Shown: one piece after another, positions 1-6,956 of the stretch | Layout of the letters: every line of letters starts with the position of its first letter | How positions within the stretch are numbered: position 1 is the stretch's first letter | NCBI GenBank assembly: GCA_050999155.1 | Contig: JBPCPM010000031.1 | Coordinates: 1 to 8,045 of the forward strand | Origin: JBPCPM01 sp050999155 | GTDB taxonomy: Bacteria; Actinomycetota; Thermoleophilia; Solirubrobacterales; 70-9 | Direction of reading: 5' to 3' | Length of the DNA: 8,045 nt | The notes under the pieces: generated by a model | Databases searched by the model: none | What the model saw: the letters and a program-made list of their open reading frames with translations, nothing else | What the model was told of the DNA's origin: nothing | Position numbers and translations under genes: made by a program

Positions 1-1
1 G

Positions 2-1516
2 GCCAAGGGTCACATCACGACCCGCCAGAACATCCAGTACCACCACATCCCGCTGGCCGACGCCCACGAGGCCCTGCGCGTCCTCGGTGAGGCCAAGCTC
101 TCCAGCCGCGAGGGCTGCGGCAACACCGTGCGCAACGTCACGGGCGACCCGTGGGCCGGGATCCTCGAGGGCGAGCCCTTCGACCCCACCCCCTACGCCG
201 CGGCCTACGTGCGCTACTTCGTCCGCAACGAACTCACCCAGCTGATGCCGCGCAAGTCCAAGGTCGCGTTCACCGCCTCCGACGAGGACCGGGCGATCAC
301 CGGCATCCACGACCTCGGCTTCCTCCCCCGCATCCGTGAGGTCGACGGTGAGCAGGTCAAGGGCTTTGAGGTCCGGGTCGGCGGCGGCACCTCGATCATG
401 CCGCGCGTCGCCCCGACCATCTACGACTTCGTCTCCACCGACGACTACCTCAAGGTGGCCGAGGCCTGCTACCGGATCTACAACCGCCAGGACTGGCTGC
501 GCCAGAACCGCGCCCGGGCCCGCATCAAGGTGCTCGTCGACAAGATCGGCGCCGAGGAGTTCCGCCGCCAGGTCGACGAGGAGCTCGAAGGCAATTGGGT
601 CGCCGAGCGCGACCACGATCCCGAGTGGCGCACGCTCGAGCTCGACGAGGCGCAGACCGCTCCGCCCGCTCCCGCGAACGCCGCCAGCCCCAACGGCGAC
701 CGCAGTGCCTTCGACCGCTTCGTCGCCCAGAACACGATCGCCCAGCGCCAAGACGGCTACCGGGCGGTCGAGGTCAAGGTCACCCGTGGCGACCTCGACG
801 GCCGCCAGTTCCGCGGCCTCGGGCAGATCATGCGCGACTTCTCCGGCGGGCACGCCCGCACGACGGTGCAGCAGAACATCGTCCTGCGCTGGGTCCGCGA
901 GGAGGCGCTGTACGACGTGTGGCGGGCGCTGGGCGAGCTCGGCCTCGGCGACAGCGGCGCGGACACGATCACCGACGTGGTCAGCTGCCCGGGCACCGAC
1001 AGCTGCAAGCTCGGCATCACAAGCTCCATGGGGCTCAACCGAGCCGTGGCCGAGCGGCTGGAGTCGATGAAGATCGACGACCCGCTGACCGAGCGCATCC
1101 ACGTGAAGATGAGCGGCTGTCCCAACGGCTGCAGCCAGCACCACATCGCCAACATCGGCTTCTACGGCGCCTCGATCAAGGTCGGCGACCACACCATCCC
1201 CGCCTACGTTCCGCACATCGGCGGGACCTATGCGGGCGGCGAGGTGAAGATGGGCGAGCGGCTGAAGATTCGCCTGCCCGCCAAACGCGTCCCCGATGCG
1301 GTCGAGCGCTGGGTGCGGATGTACGAAGAGCAGCGCACCGACGGCGAGGAGTTCAACGCCTTCGCTGAGCGGGTCGGTTCGCCGGCCTTCGCCGAGCGTG
1401 CGGCGGACCTCGGGATCAAGGTCGAGTTCGGCCTCGACACGATGAACATGTTCATCGACTGGAACCGCGACCAGCCCTTCGAGGTCGTGCGCGGCGAAGG
1501 GGAGTGCGCCGTCTGA
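2..1516 (+). CDS. sirA: Ferredoxin-type nitrite/sulfite reductase, siroheme and [4Fe-4S] (5'-partial)
   Basis: This is the C-terminal part (504 residues visible) of an assimilatory siroheme reductase that would carry out the six-electron reduction of sulfite to sulfide in the cytoplasm. The frame is open to the left edge, so the true start lies upstream; the GTG at 128 is internal. Visible residues 4-18 contain the TTRQNIQ segment typical of the first ferredoxin-like half-domain. A Pro/Ala-rich linker near residues 219-235 leads into a second half-domain with VKVTRGDLDGRQFRGL. The four cluster/siroheme cysteines are intact: a C-x5-C pair at codons 986 and 1004 and the CPNGC pair at 1118 and 1130. 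Nitrite and sulfite reductases share this fold, so the sulfite assignment rests mainly on the cysH, cysD, cysN and cysC genes that follow. It resembles actinobacterial SirA/CysI, which is likely fed by ferredoxin; no flavoprotein subunit is seen here. Confidence 0.93.
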   Translation, partial: AKGHITTRQNIQYHHIPLADAHEALRVLGEAKLSSREGCGNTVRNVTGDPWAGILEGEPFDPTPYAAAYVRYFVRNELTQLMPRKSKVAFTASDEDRAITGIHDLGFLPRIREVDGEQVKGFEVRVGGGTSIMPRVAPTIYDFVSTDDYLKVAEACYRIYNRQDWLRQNRARARIKVLVDKIGAEEFRRQVDEELEGNWVAERDHDPEWRTLELDEAQTAPPAPANAASPNGDRSAFDRFVAQNTIAQRQDGYRAVEVKVTRGDLDGRQFRGLGQIMRDFSGGHARTTVQQNIVLRWVREEALYDVWRALGELGLGDSGADTITDVVSCPGTDSCKLGITSSMGLNRAVAERLESMKIDDPLTERIHVKMSGCPNGCSQHHIANIGFYGASIKVGDHTIPAYVPHIGGTYAGGEVKMGERLKIRLPAKRVPDAVERWVRMYEEQRTDGEEFNAFAERVGSPAFAERAADLGIKVEFGLDTMNMFIDWNRDQPFEVVRGEGECAV

Positions 1517-1534
1517 GCGACGGCGGCGACCACC

Positions 1535-2281
1535 GTGGCATCCGAGCCGCCCCTCGCCGGGCACCCCGAGCCGGCCGCCGAGCGGTCGCTGCCGCAAGTC
1601 GTTGACCGTAATTTCGGTGGCCCTGCCATCGTTGATGATCTCGAGGGGCTCGGCGCGCAGGAGGTCATCGCTGAGGCGCTGGACCGATGGCATCCGAGCC
1701 TAACGTTCGCCTGCTCCTTCCAGAAGGAGGAGGCGGTGATTCTCCACATGGCCACCGAGGTCCGCCCCGACATCAAGGTTTTCGCTCTCGACACCGAGGT
1801 GTTGTTCGAGGAGACCTACGAGACGTGGAAGGCCTTCGAGGAACGTTTCGGGATCGCTATCGAGCCGTACCGGGGCATCACCCTCGGCGAGCAGGCCGAG
1901 CGCTACGGCGAGGCCCTGTGGACCCGCGAGCCCGACCGCTGCTGCGGATTACGCAAGATCGAGCCCCTCGGTCGGGCACTGGCGGGCCAGGACGCCTGGG
2001 TCACCGGGATCCGCCGCGACCAGGCGCCCACCCGCGCGAACGCCCGAAAGCTCGAGTGGGACGCCGGCCACGATCTGCACAAGCTCAATCCGCTGGCCGA
2101 CTGGACCGAGCGGGACGTCTGGACCTGGATCGCCAAGCACGACCTTCCCTACAACCCGTTACACGACGCGGGCTACTCGTCGATCGGTTGCGTGCACTGC
2201 ACGCTCCCCGGCGAGGGCCGCGAAGGACGGTGGGCGGGGTCGGGCAAGCTCGAATGCGGGCTGCACCGGGCCGGGAGCTGA
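1535..2281 (+). CDS. cysH: Adenylylsulfate (APS) reductase, [4Fe-4S] CysH type
   Basis: This 248-residue protein reduces activated sulfate to sulfite using thioredoxin or a similar thiol donor. The adenylylsulfate-binding core is seen in CSFQKEE (residues 60-66) and TGIRRDQ (157-163). Two cysteine pairs, CC at 136-137 and CVHC at 219-222, are the iron-sulfur ligands that mark the APS-using (assimilatory APS reductase) branch; enzymes restricted to PAPS lack them. The catalytic cysteine lies in the C-terminal ECGLH motif (Cys241). The GTG start at 1535 is the only reasonable start after the upstream stop 18 nt away. It gives a roughly 30-residue leader before the conserved core, and no clear Shine-Dalgarno is seen. 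Some iron-sulfur CysH enzymes, such as that of Bacillus subtilis, accept both APS and PAPS, so substrate preference is inferred. Confidence 0.95.
   Translation: MASEPPLAGHPEPAAERSLPQVVDRNFGGPAIVDDLEGLGAQEVIAEALDRWHPSLTFACSFQKEEAVILHMATEVRPDIKVFALDTEVLFEETYETWKAFEERFGIAIEPYRGITLGEQAERYGEALWTREPDRCCGLRKIEPLGRALAGQDAWVTGIRRDQAPTRANARKLEWDAGHDLHKLNPLADWTERDVWTWIAKHDLPYNPLHDAGYSSIGCVHCTLPGEGREGRWAGSGKLECGLHRAGS
2273..2277 (+). promoter_or_regulatory. Ribosome binding site for the TauE/SafE gene
   Basis: GGGAG lies six bases before the ATG at 2284, inside the last codons of cysH. It fixes the start of the membrane protein at 2284 although the reading frame is open for almost 600 bases further upstream through cysH. 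Confidence 0.6.
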
Positions 2282-2283
2282 CT

Positions 2284-3219
2284 ATGGACCCCCTGCTCGT
2301 CCTGTTCGGCCTCGGCGTCGGCGTGCTCGTCGGCACCACCGGCATGGGCGGCGGGTCGCTGATGACGCCGTTGCTGATCATCGTCTTCGGGGTCAAACCC
2401 GTCGTGGCGATCGGCACCGACCTCGCCTACGCCGCAGTCACCAAGACGGTCGGCGCCTGGCGCCACCTGCGCAAGGGCACCGTGTTCATGCCGCTGACCT
2501 GGTGGATGGCCACGGGCAGCATTCCCGGCGCCCTGGGCGGTGTGGTCGTTTTGGAGTGGTTGCACGGGATCTACGGCGCCTCGTTTGACAACGCCCTGCT
2601 GATCGCCATCGCGGGTGCCCTGCTGCTCACCGCGGCAGCCGTCCTGGCTCGCGCGTTGCTGTTGCCCGACGCGGCCGCCTCCGAGCGCGAAGGCCTCGAC
2701 CTCGATCCGCGGCACAAAGCGGCAGCGGTCGCCACCGGACTGATCGTGGGCTTTGTGCTCGGCGCCACCTCGGCCGGCAGCGGCGCCCTCATCGCCGTGG
2801 CCCTGATCATGATCTTCCGCCTGACCCCGGTCCGCGTCGTCGGCACCGATGTCTTCCACGCCGCGATCCTGCTGTGGGTGGCCGCCGCCGCCCATCTGTT
2901 CTCCGGCAACGTCGACGTCCCACTGGCGCTGAACATCCTGGTGGGATCGGTCCCCGGTGTCTGGATCGGGGCCGGGCTCGCATCGCAGCTCCGCTCGGAC
3001 ACGCTGCGCATCGCGCTGGGCGTCGTGCTCGTCGCCAGCAGCCTCGGTCTGCTGAGCAAGGCCGACATCGGGATTCCCGCATGGCTGCTGCTTGCCGTGC
3101 CAGCCGCCCTTGGGTTGATCGCCTTCCTCCTTCACACTCTTCGTGACCGCAAGTCCCCACCGCCCACTGTCCGAGCCGCGGCCTCAACCCCGCCGCGACC
3201 GACCGAGAGCGCCTCGTGA
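2284..3219 (+). CDS. TauE/SafE-family membrane transporter, probable sulfate or sulfite permease
   Basis: This 311-residue polytopic membrane protein is of the TauE/SafE family, whose members move sulfate, sulfite or organosulfonate-related anions. It shows the family's internal duplication. A Gly-rich helix at residues 16-31 (VGTTGMGGGSL) is echoed at 159-174 (LGATSAGSGAL), and the GTD-led segment at 44 is echoed at 187. Several hydrophobic helices follow, and the last about 25 residues are a Pro/Ser/Ala-rich cytoplasmic-looking tail. The ATG at 2284 has a good ribosome site and lies 2 nt after cysH. The end overlaps the cysD start by 4 nt (GTGA). In Corynebacterium glutamicum a TauE/SafE protein called CysZ sits in the equivalent operon and is implicated in sulfate uptake. 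By that analogy uptake is more likely here than export, but the direction cannot be read from the sequence. No ABC sulfate transporter is visible. Confidence 0.88.
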   Translation: MDPLLVLFGLGVGVLVGTTGMGGGSLMTPLLIIVFGVKPVVAIGTDLAYAAVTKTVGAWRHLRKGTVFMPLTWWMATGSIPGALGGVVVLEWLHGIYGASFDNALLIAIAGALLLTAAAVLARALLLPDAAASEREGLDLDPRHKAAAVATGLIVGFVLGATSAGSGALIAVALIMIFRLTPVRVVGTDVFHAAILLWVAAAAHLFSGNVDVPLALNILVGSVPGVWIGAGLASQLRSDTLRIALGVVLVASSLGLLSKADIGIPAWLLLAVPAALGLIAFLLHTLRDRKSPPPTVRAAASTPPRPTESAS

Positions 3220-4154
3220 CCCTCCTGGAGGCAGACCCCGCCGTGGAACCCCACTACGAACTCTCCCACCTGCGCGTCTTGGAGGCCGAGGCCATCCACA
3301 TGGTCCGCGAGGTGGCCGCCGAGCTCGAACGGCCCGTCTTGCTGTTCAGCGGCGGCAAGGACTCTGTTGTCCTGCTGCATCTCGCCGTGAAGGCATTTGC
3401 TCCGGCCCGGCTCCCGTTTCCGGTGATGCACATCGACACCGGCCACAACTTTCCCGAGGTGATCGAGTTCCGCGACCAGCTCGTCGAAGAGCTGGACGTT
3501 CGGCTCGAAGTCGCCTCGGTGCAGCGGTCGATCGACGAGGGCCGCGCCACTGAGGAGACGGGGCCGCGTGCTTCACGCAACCGCCTGCAGACCGTCTCCC
3601 TGCTCGACGCCATCGAGCATCACGGATTCGACGCCGCCTTCGGAGGGGCTCGCCGTGACGAGGAACGAGCTCGGGCCAAGGAGCGGATGCTCAGCTTCCG
3701 CGACGACTTCGGCCAGTGGGATCCCAAGGCCCAGCGGCCCGAGCTGTGGTCGCTGTACAACGGCCGCATCCGCCAGGGTGAGCACGTGCGCGTGTTTCCC
3801 CTCTCGAACTGGACCGAGCTCGACGTGTGGCAGTACATCGAGGCCGAGCGGCTGGAGCTGCCGTCGATCTACTTCGCCCACGACCGTGAGGTCTTCAGCC
3901 GCGACGGGATGCTCTACGCGACCAGCGACTGGATGGAGCTGATGGAGGGCGAGCAGCCGTTCACGGCCAGCGTCCGCTACCGCACGGTCGGAGACATGAG
4001 CTGCACGGGCGCCGTGCGCTCGAACGCGGTCACGCTGCCCGACGTCGTGTCGGAGATCGCCGCGACCCGGATCACCGAGCGCGGGGAGACGCGCGCCGAC
4101 GATCGCGTATCGGAGGCCGCGATGGAAGACCGCAAGGTCGAGGGATACTTCTAG
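3216..4154 (+). CDS. cysD: Sulfate adenylyltransferase subunit 2 (ATP sulfurylase catalytic subunit)
   Basis: CysD (312 residues, close to the usual 300 or so) is the PP-loop subunit that joins sulfate to ATP to give APS and pyrophosphate. Its partner CysN supplies GTP-hydrolysis energy. The PP-loop SGGKDS is at residues 45-50. The family's conserved blocks follow: HIDTGHNFPEV, the GGARRDEE block, SFRD and FPLSNWTELDVWQYI, then the C-terminal RYRTVGDMSCTGAV region. The end EGYF is the typical CysD tail. The GTG start at 3216 overlaps the stop of the transporter gene in a GTGA arrangement, which suggests translational coupling. The stop directly abuts the cysN start. Confidence 0.97.
   Translation: MTLLEADPAVEPHYELSHLRVLEAEAIHMVREVAAELERPVLLFSGGKDSVVLLHLAVKAFAPARLPFPVMHIDTGHNFPEVIEFRDQLVEELDVRLEVASVQRSIDEGRATEETGPRASRNRLQTVSLLDAIEHHGFDAAFGGARRDEERARAKERMLSFRDDFGQWDPKAQRPELWSLYNGRIRQGEHVRVFPLSNWTELDVWQYIEAERLELPSIYFAHDREVFSRDGMLYATSDWMELMEGEQPFTASVRYRTVGDMSCTGAVRSNAVTLPDVVSEIAATRITERGETRADDRVSEAAMEDRKVEGYF
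4140..4145 (+). promoter_or_regulatory. Ribosome binding site for cysN
   Basis: GAGGGA lies nine bases before the GTG at 4155, inside the last codons of cysD. It supports a GTG start placed immediately after the cysD stop codon, with no intergenic base. Confidence 0.55.
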
Positions 4155-5459
4155 GTGAACGCGGTTGTCGAGAGCGCCGAGGAGTCGCTGGCCCTGGGCG
4201 AGCGCGAGCTGTTGCGCTTTGTCACCGCCGGTTCGGTGGACGACGGCAAGTCGACGCTGATCGGGCGCCTGCTCTATGACTCGAAGCAGGTCCTGGCCGA
4301 CCAGCTCGAGCACGTCGAACTCACGAGTGCGCGCCGCGGCGAACCGCATACCAACCTCGCGCTGCTCACCGACGGGTTGCGCGCCGAGCGCGAACAGGGC
4401 ATCACCATCGACGTCGCCTACCGCTACTTCACGACGGCGCGGCGCAAGTTCATCCTGGCCGACTCCCCCGGCCATGTGCAGTACACGCGCAACATGGTCA
4501 CCGGCGCCTCGACCGCCAACCTTGCCCTGGTGCTGGTCGACGTCCGCCAGGGCGTCGTCGAGCCGACGCGCCGCCACGCCTTTCTCGCCTCGCTGCTGGG
4601 GATCCGCCACCTCGTCGTGTGCGTCAAAAAGATGGACCTCGCGGAGTTCGCCCAAGATCGCTTCGAGGAGGTCGAGCAGGAGTTCCGGGATTTCGCCACC
4701 CGCCTCGACGTCCCCGACATCACCTTCATCCCGATCTCGGCTCTGGACGGCGACAACGTTGTCGAGCGTTCCCAGCGGATGCCCTGGTACCAGGGACCTT
4801 CCTTGCTCTACCACCTCGAACACGTGCACATCGCCTCGGACCGCAACCTCCAGGACTGCCGGCTGCCCGTGCAGTACGTCATCAACCCTGCGTCAGGCGA
4901 GCACCAGGATTTCCGCGGATATGCGGGCCAGGTGGCCGGGGGGGTGCTCAAACCGGGCGATGAGGTGGTCATCCTGCCCGCCGGGCTGGGCACGACGATC
5001 GCGGCCATCCATGGAGCCGAGGGCGAGGTCGCAGAGGCCTTCGCGCCGATGGGGGTCACCGTCCAGCTCGACGACGAGCTCGACGTGTCACGGGGGGACA
5101 TGATCTGCCGTCCCCACAACCACCCGGAGCCGAGCCGCGAGGTCGAGGCCACCGTCTGCTGGATGGCTGACGCGCCCATGCGACCCGCAGCGCGGTACGT
5201 CCTCAAGCACACCACCCGCACGGTCAAGGCAAAGGTCGATGCGATCCGCCATCGCGTCGACGTCAACACCCTGCACCGGGACACCGAAGCGACCGAGCTC
5301 GGCCTCAACGACATCGGGCGGGTCCACCTTCGGCTCGGCGCTCCAATCATGTCCGACCCCTACCGCCGCAATCGCACCACCGGAAGCTTCATCCTCGTCG
5401 ATGAATCGAGCAACGAGACGGTGGGTGCCGGCATGGTCAGCGAGCATGAGCAGGCGTAG
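4155..5459 (+). CDS. cysN: Sulfate adenylyltransferase subunit 1 (GTPase regulatory subunit)
   Basis: CysN (434 residues) is the EF-Tu-like GTPase that couples GTP hydrolysis to APS formation by CysD. The P-loop GSVDDGKST is at residues 26-34, the switch I region GITIDVAYRYF at 82-92 and the G3 motif DSPGH at 103-107. Beta-barrel domains 2 and 3 follow, recognisable from FRGYAGQVAGGVLKPGDEVV and from the C-terminal NDIGRVHLRL and GSFILVDE blocks. The G4 motif, normally NKMD, reads KKMD here (residues 158-161, codon AAA at 4626), so the base-reading Asn is replaced by Lys. The length fits CysN alone: there is no fused APS kinase domain as in mycobacterial CysNC, and cysC follows as its own gene. 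The gene starts with GTG directly after the cysD stop. Confidence 0.96.
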   Translation: MNAVVESAEESLALGERELLRFVTAGSVDDGKSTLIGRLLYDSKQVLADQLEHVELTSARRGEPHTNLALLTDGLRAEREQGITIDVAYRYFTTARRKFILADSPGHVQYTRNMVTGASTANLALVLVDVRQGVVEPTRRHAFLASLLGIRHLVVCVKKMDLAEFAQDRFEEVEQEFRDFATRLDVPDITFIPISALDGDNVVERSQRMPWYQGPSLLYHLEHVHIASDRNLQDCRLPVQYVINPASGEHQDFRGYAGQVAGGVLKPGDEVVILPAGLGTTIAAIHGAEGEVAEAFAPMGVTVQLDDELDVSRGDMICRPHNHPEPSREVEATVCWMADAPMRPAARYVLKHTTRTVKAKVDAIRHRVDVNTLHRDTEATELGLNDIGRVHLRLGAPIMSDPYRRNRTTGSFILVDESSNETVGAGMVSEHEQA

Positions 5460-6060
5460 GGCTTCACCCCGGGGCGTGCCACCTCCGGGCGTCGTCCTTT
5501 GGCTCACCGGTCTCTCGGGTGCCGGCAAGAGCACTATCTCGCGGGGGGTGGCGGCCCACTTGCGCGAGCAAGCCGTCGCCCACGAGGTGCTCGACGGCGA
5601 CGTTGTTCGTGAGGGTTTGTGCCGCGATCTCGGATTCAGCCACGAGGACCGCGACGAGAACGTGCGGCGTATCGCTTGGGTGGCGAACCTTCTCGCCCGC
5701 AACGGCGTCTCGGTGATCGTGGCGGCCATCTCCCCGTACGCACAAGCTCGCCGGGAAGCACGCGCCCTGGTAGGTCCGGCCTTCTGCGAGGTACACGTTC
5801 ATGCCTCGGCTGAGCTGTGCGCCCAACGTGACACCAAGGGGCTGTATGCGCGGGCGCACGCCGGGGAGATCTCCGGGCTCACGGGAGTCGACGATCCGTA
5901 CCAGGACCCCGTCTCCCCGGACCTCGTGGTCGACACGGCGAACGAGTCGCCGGAGCAGTCCGTGGCGCACGTGATCTCCACGCTCGCACGCCACGTCGGT
6001 GCCCTCGACGACGCTGTTCAGGCCAGCGGCAACTCCGGCTCGCCGAGCCCGAACGTCTGA
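5446..6060 (+). CDS. cysC: Adenylylsulfate kinase (APS kinase)
   Basis: CysC (204 residues) phosphorylates APS at the 3' position to make PAPS. The Walker A motif GLSGAGKST is at residues 22-30, followed by LDGDVVRE (49-56), the RDENVRRI helix and ISPY (95-98) with the family serine. The C-terminal lid region, KGLYARAHAGEISGLTGVDDPY, is also present. The ATG at 5446 overlaps the end of cysN by 14 nt and is preferred; a GTG at 5476 would also keep the whole kinase core. The final 43 nt overlap the 3' end of the opposing PHP gene. With an iron-sulfur CysH in the operon, PAPS may not be needed for sulfate reduction. It could serve sulfotransferases instead, or CysH may use both nucleotides. Confidence 0.95.
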   Translation: MSRRRASPRGVPPPGVVLWLTGLSGAGKSTISRGVAAHLREQAVAHEVLDGDVVREGLCRDLGFSHEDRDENVRRIAWVANLLARNGVSVIVAAISPYAQARREARALVGPAFCEVHVHASAELCAQRDTKGLYARAHAGEISGLTGVDDPYQDPVSPDLVVDTANESPEQSVAHVISTLARHVGALDDAVQASGNSGSPSPNV

Positions 6061-6818
6061 TAGGCGCCGAACCGCGAGAACGTCTTGTGGGTGGGACCGT
6101 GGAAGTCCGACGACGCCGTGGTGGCGAGTCCGCGCTCACGGCACCGCTGCACCAGGAACTCCGTCTGCCGCCGGGTGTGGGACGGGTAGAACACCTCGAC
6201 GCCGTCGAAGTCCACGTCATCGAGGAGCGCGTCGACACGGTCAGGATCGTCGAAGTCCCAGAACGGGTGCGCGAAGACCGCCGTGCCCTTGGCCGCGCGG
6301 ATGATCTCGACAGCCTCGGCCGTCGTCGGCCAGGACCGGGGAACGAAGGCCTTGGCCCCGGGAACCAGGTACTCGGCGAAGAACGCGTTCATGTTGCGCG
6401 CACCGGCCGCCTTGGCGATGTGGGGACGGCCCACGGAGGCGGCGCCCCCTGCTTCGGCGACGGCGTCGGCGAGCTGGACCTCGACCCCGTGCTCACGGAG
6501 ACGAGCGCAGATCTGCCCCGCACGCTCGATCCGCTCGGCCTGGGCACGCTCGCACAGGGGGGCGATCGCCTCGAGATCGATGCCGTACCCGCAGACGTGG
6601 AGATCGTCTGCGTCGCGGTGCACGCTCGAGACCTCGATCGCCGGGACGAGCTGCAGCCCCACCCGCTCCGCCGCGACGAGTGCCTCGGGCACGCCGTTGA
6701 CGGCATCGTGATCGGTGAGCGCGAGCGTGGTGACTCCCGCCGCGTGAGCCGCCTCGACGACGTCCCCGGGGGCGAGTTGGCCATCGGACACCGTCGAGTG
6801 GGACTGGAGTTCGATCAC
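6018..6818 (-). CDS. PHP-domain phosphoesterase, YciV/nucleoside 3',5'-bisphosphate phosphatase-like
   Basis: This 266-residue protein is a PHP-fold metal-dependent phosphoesterase. Characterised relatives (YciV/RNase AM and similar 3',5'-bisphosphate phosphatases) remove the 3' phosphate of pAp-type nucleotides or trim short RNA 5' ends. Metal-site motifs seen are TDHD (residues 35-38), AIEVS (60-64), H74 in LHVCGYG, RPH (131-133), FAHP (182-185) and SDFHG (237-241). In the first motif, normally HxH, the first His is Gln: the N-terminus reads IELQSHS, with Gln5 encoded by CAG. Start is GTG at 6818 with a strong GGGAGG ribosome site. The gene is transcribed towards cysC and its 3' end overlaps it by 43 nt. 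pAp is released when PAPS is used, so a role beside sulfur assimilation is plausible, but convergent placement does not prove it. Exact substrate is uncertain. Confidence 0.88.
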   Translation of the reverse strand: MIELQSHSTVSDGQLAPGDVVEAAHAAGVTTLALTDHDAVNGVPEALVAAERVGLQLVPAIEVSSVHRDADDLHVCGYGIDLEAIAPLCERAQAERIERAGQICARLREHGVEVQLADAVAEAGGAASVGRPHIAKAAGARNMNAFFAEYLVPGAKAFVPRSWPTTAEAVEIIRAAKGTAVFAHPFWDFDDPDRVDALLDDVDFDGVEVFYPSHTRRQTEFLVQRCRERGLATTASSDFHGPTHKTFSRFGAYQTFGLGEPELPLA

Positions 6819-6826
6819 CGGGCCAT

Positions 6827-6832
6827 CCTCCC
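6827..6832 (-). promoter_or_regulatory. Ribosome binding site for the PHP gene
   Basis: On the minus strand GGGAGG lies eight bases before the GTG at 6818 and supports that start. An out-of-frame ATG at 6826-6824 directly follows the site and opens a three-residue frame (Met-Ala-Arg) that stops at 6817-6815. That TGA overlaps the GTG in a GTGA arrangement. Confidence 0.6.
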
Positions 6833-6872
6833 ACCAAGCGCCCCCGGACCGGCCGAACCCGACGTTTCCCTT

Positions 6873-6880
6873 CCTATAGG
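6873..6880. promoter_or_regulatory. Candidate divergent -10 region (CCTATAGG palindrome)
   Basis: The 138-nt gap between the divergent PHP gene and the sigma-like gene holds one AT-rich spot, the self-complementary CCTATAGG. It reads as TATAGG on both strands, so it could serve as a -10 element either way. Leaders would be about 50 nt to the PHP start and about 70 nt to the sigma-like start. No convincing -35 hexamer was found at the usual spacing on either strand, so this is only a candidate. Confidence 0.25.
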
Positions 6881-6956
6881 GGGTAGTTCGTTGGGTTCAC
6901 GCCTCGGGCCCACTTGCGCCGGGATCTAGACTGGAACTCGGAGCCGGGCAGGGACC

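Noticed and set aside
128..130. GTG as the start of the sulfite reductase.
   Set aside because: The frame upstream is open to the window edge and encodes conserved siroheme-reductase sequence (TTRQNIQ), so the start lies outside the window.
2173..3135. A 320-residue minus-strand frame antisense to the TauE/SafE gene.
   Set aside because: Its translation is a low-complexity Gly/Asp/Gln/Arg-rich shadow of hydrophobic codons on the other strand, with no plausible fold.
3573..4829. A 418-residue open frame on the minus strand across cysD and cysN.
   Set aside because: It lies wholly antisense to two clear enzyme genes and shows no recognisable domain. Long antisense frames are expected from strong G/C-ending codon bias.
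6037..6049. A GGCTC/GAGCC hairpin near the cysC stop as an intrinsic terminator.
   Set aside because: The stem is only five pairs with a three-base loop, lies inside both coding regions and has no T-run on either strand.
6087..6929. A 280-residue plus-strand frame opposite the PHP gene.
   Set aside because: The minus-strand frame has complete PHP motifs, a good ribosome site and family-typical length. The plus-strand frame has none of these.
6933..6938. GGAACT as an ECF-type -35 element for autoregulation of the sigma-like gene.
   Set aside because: The partner -10 would fall at or inside the start codon and no CGTC-like element is found there.
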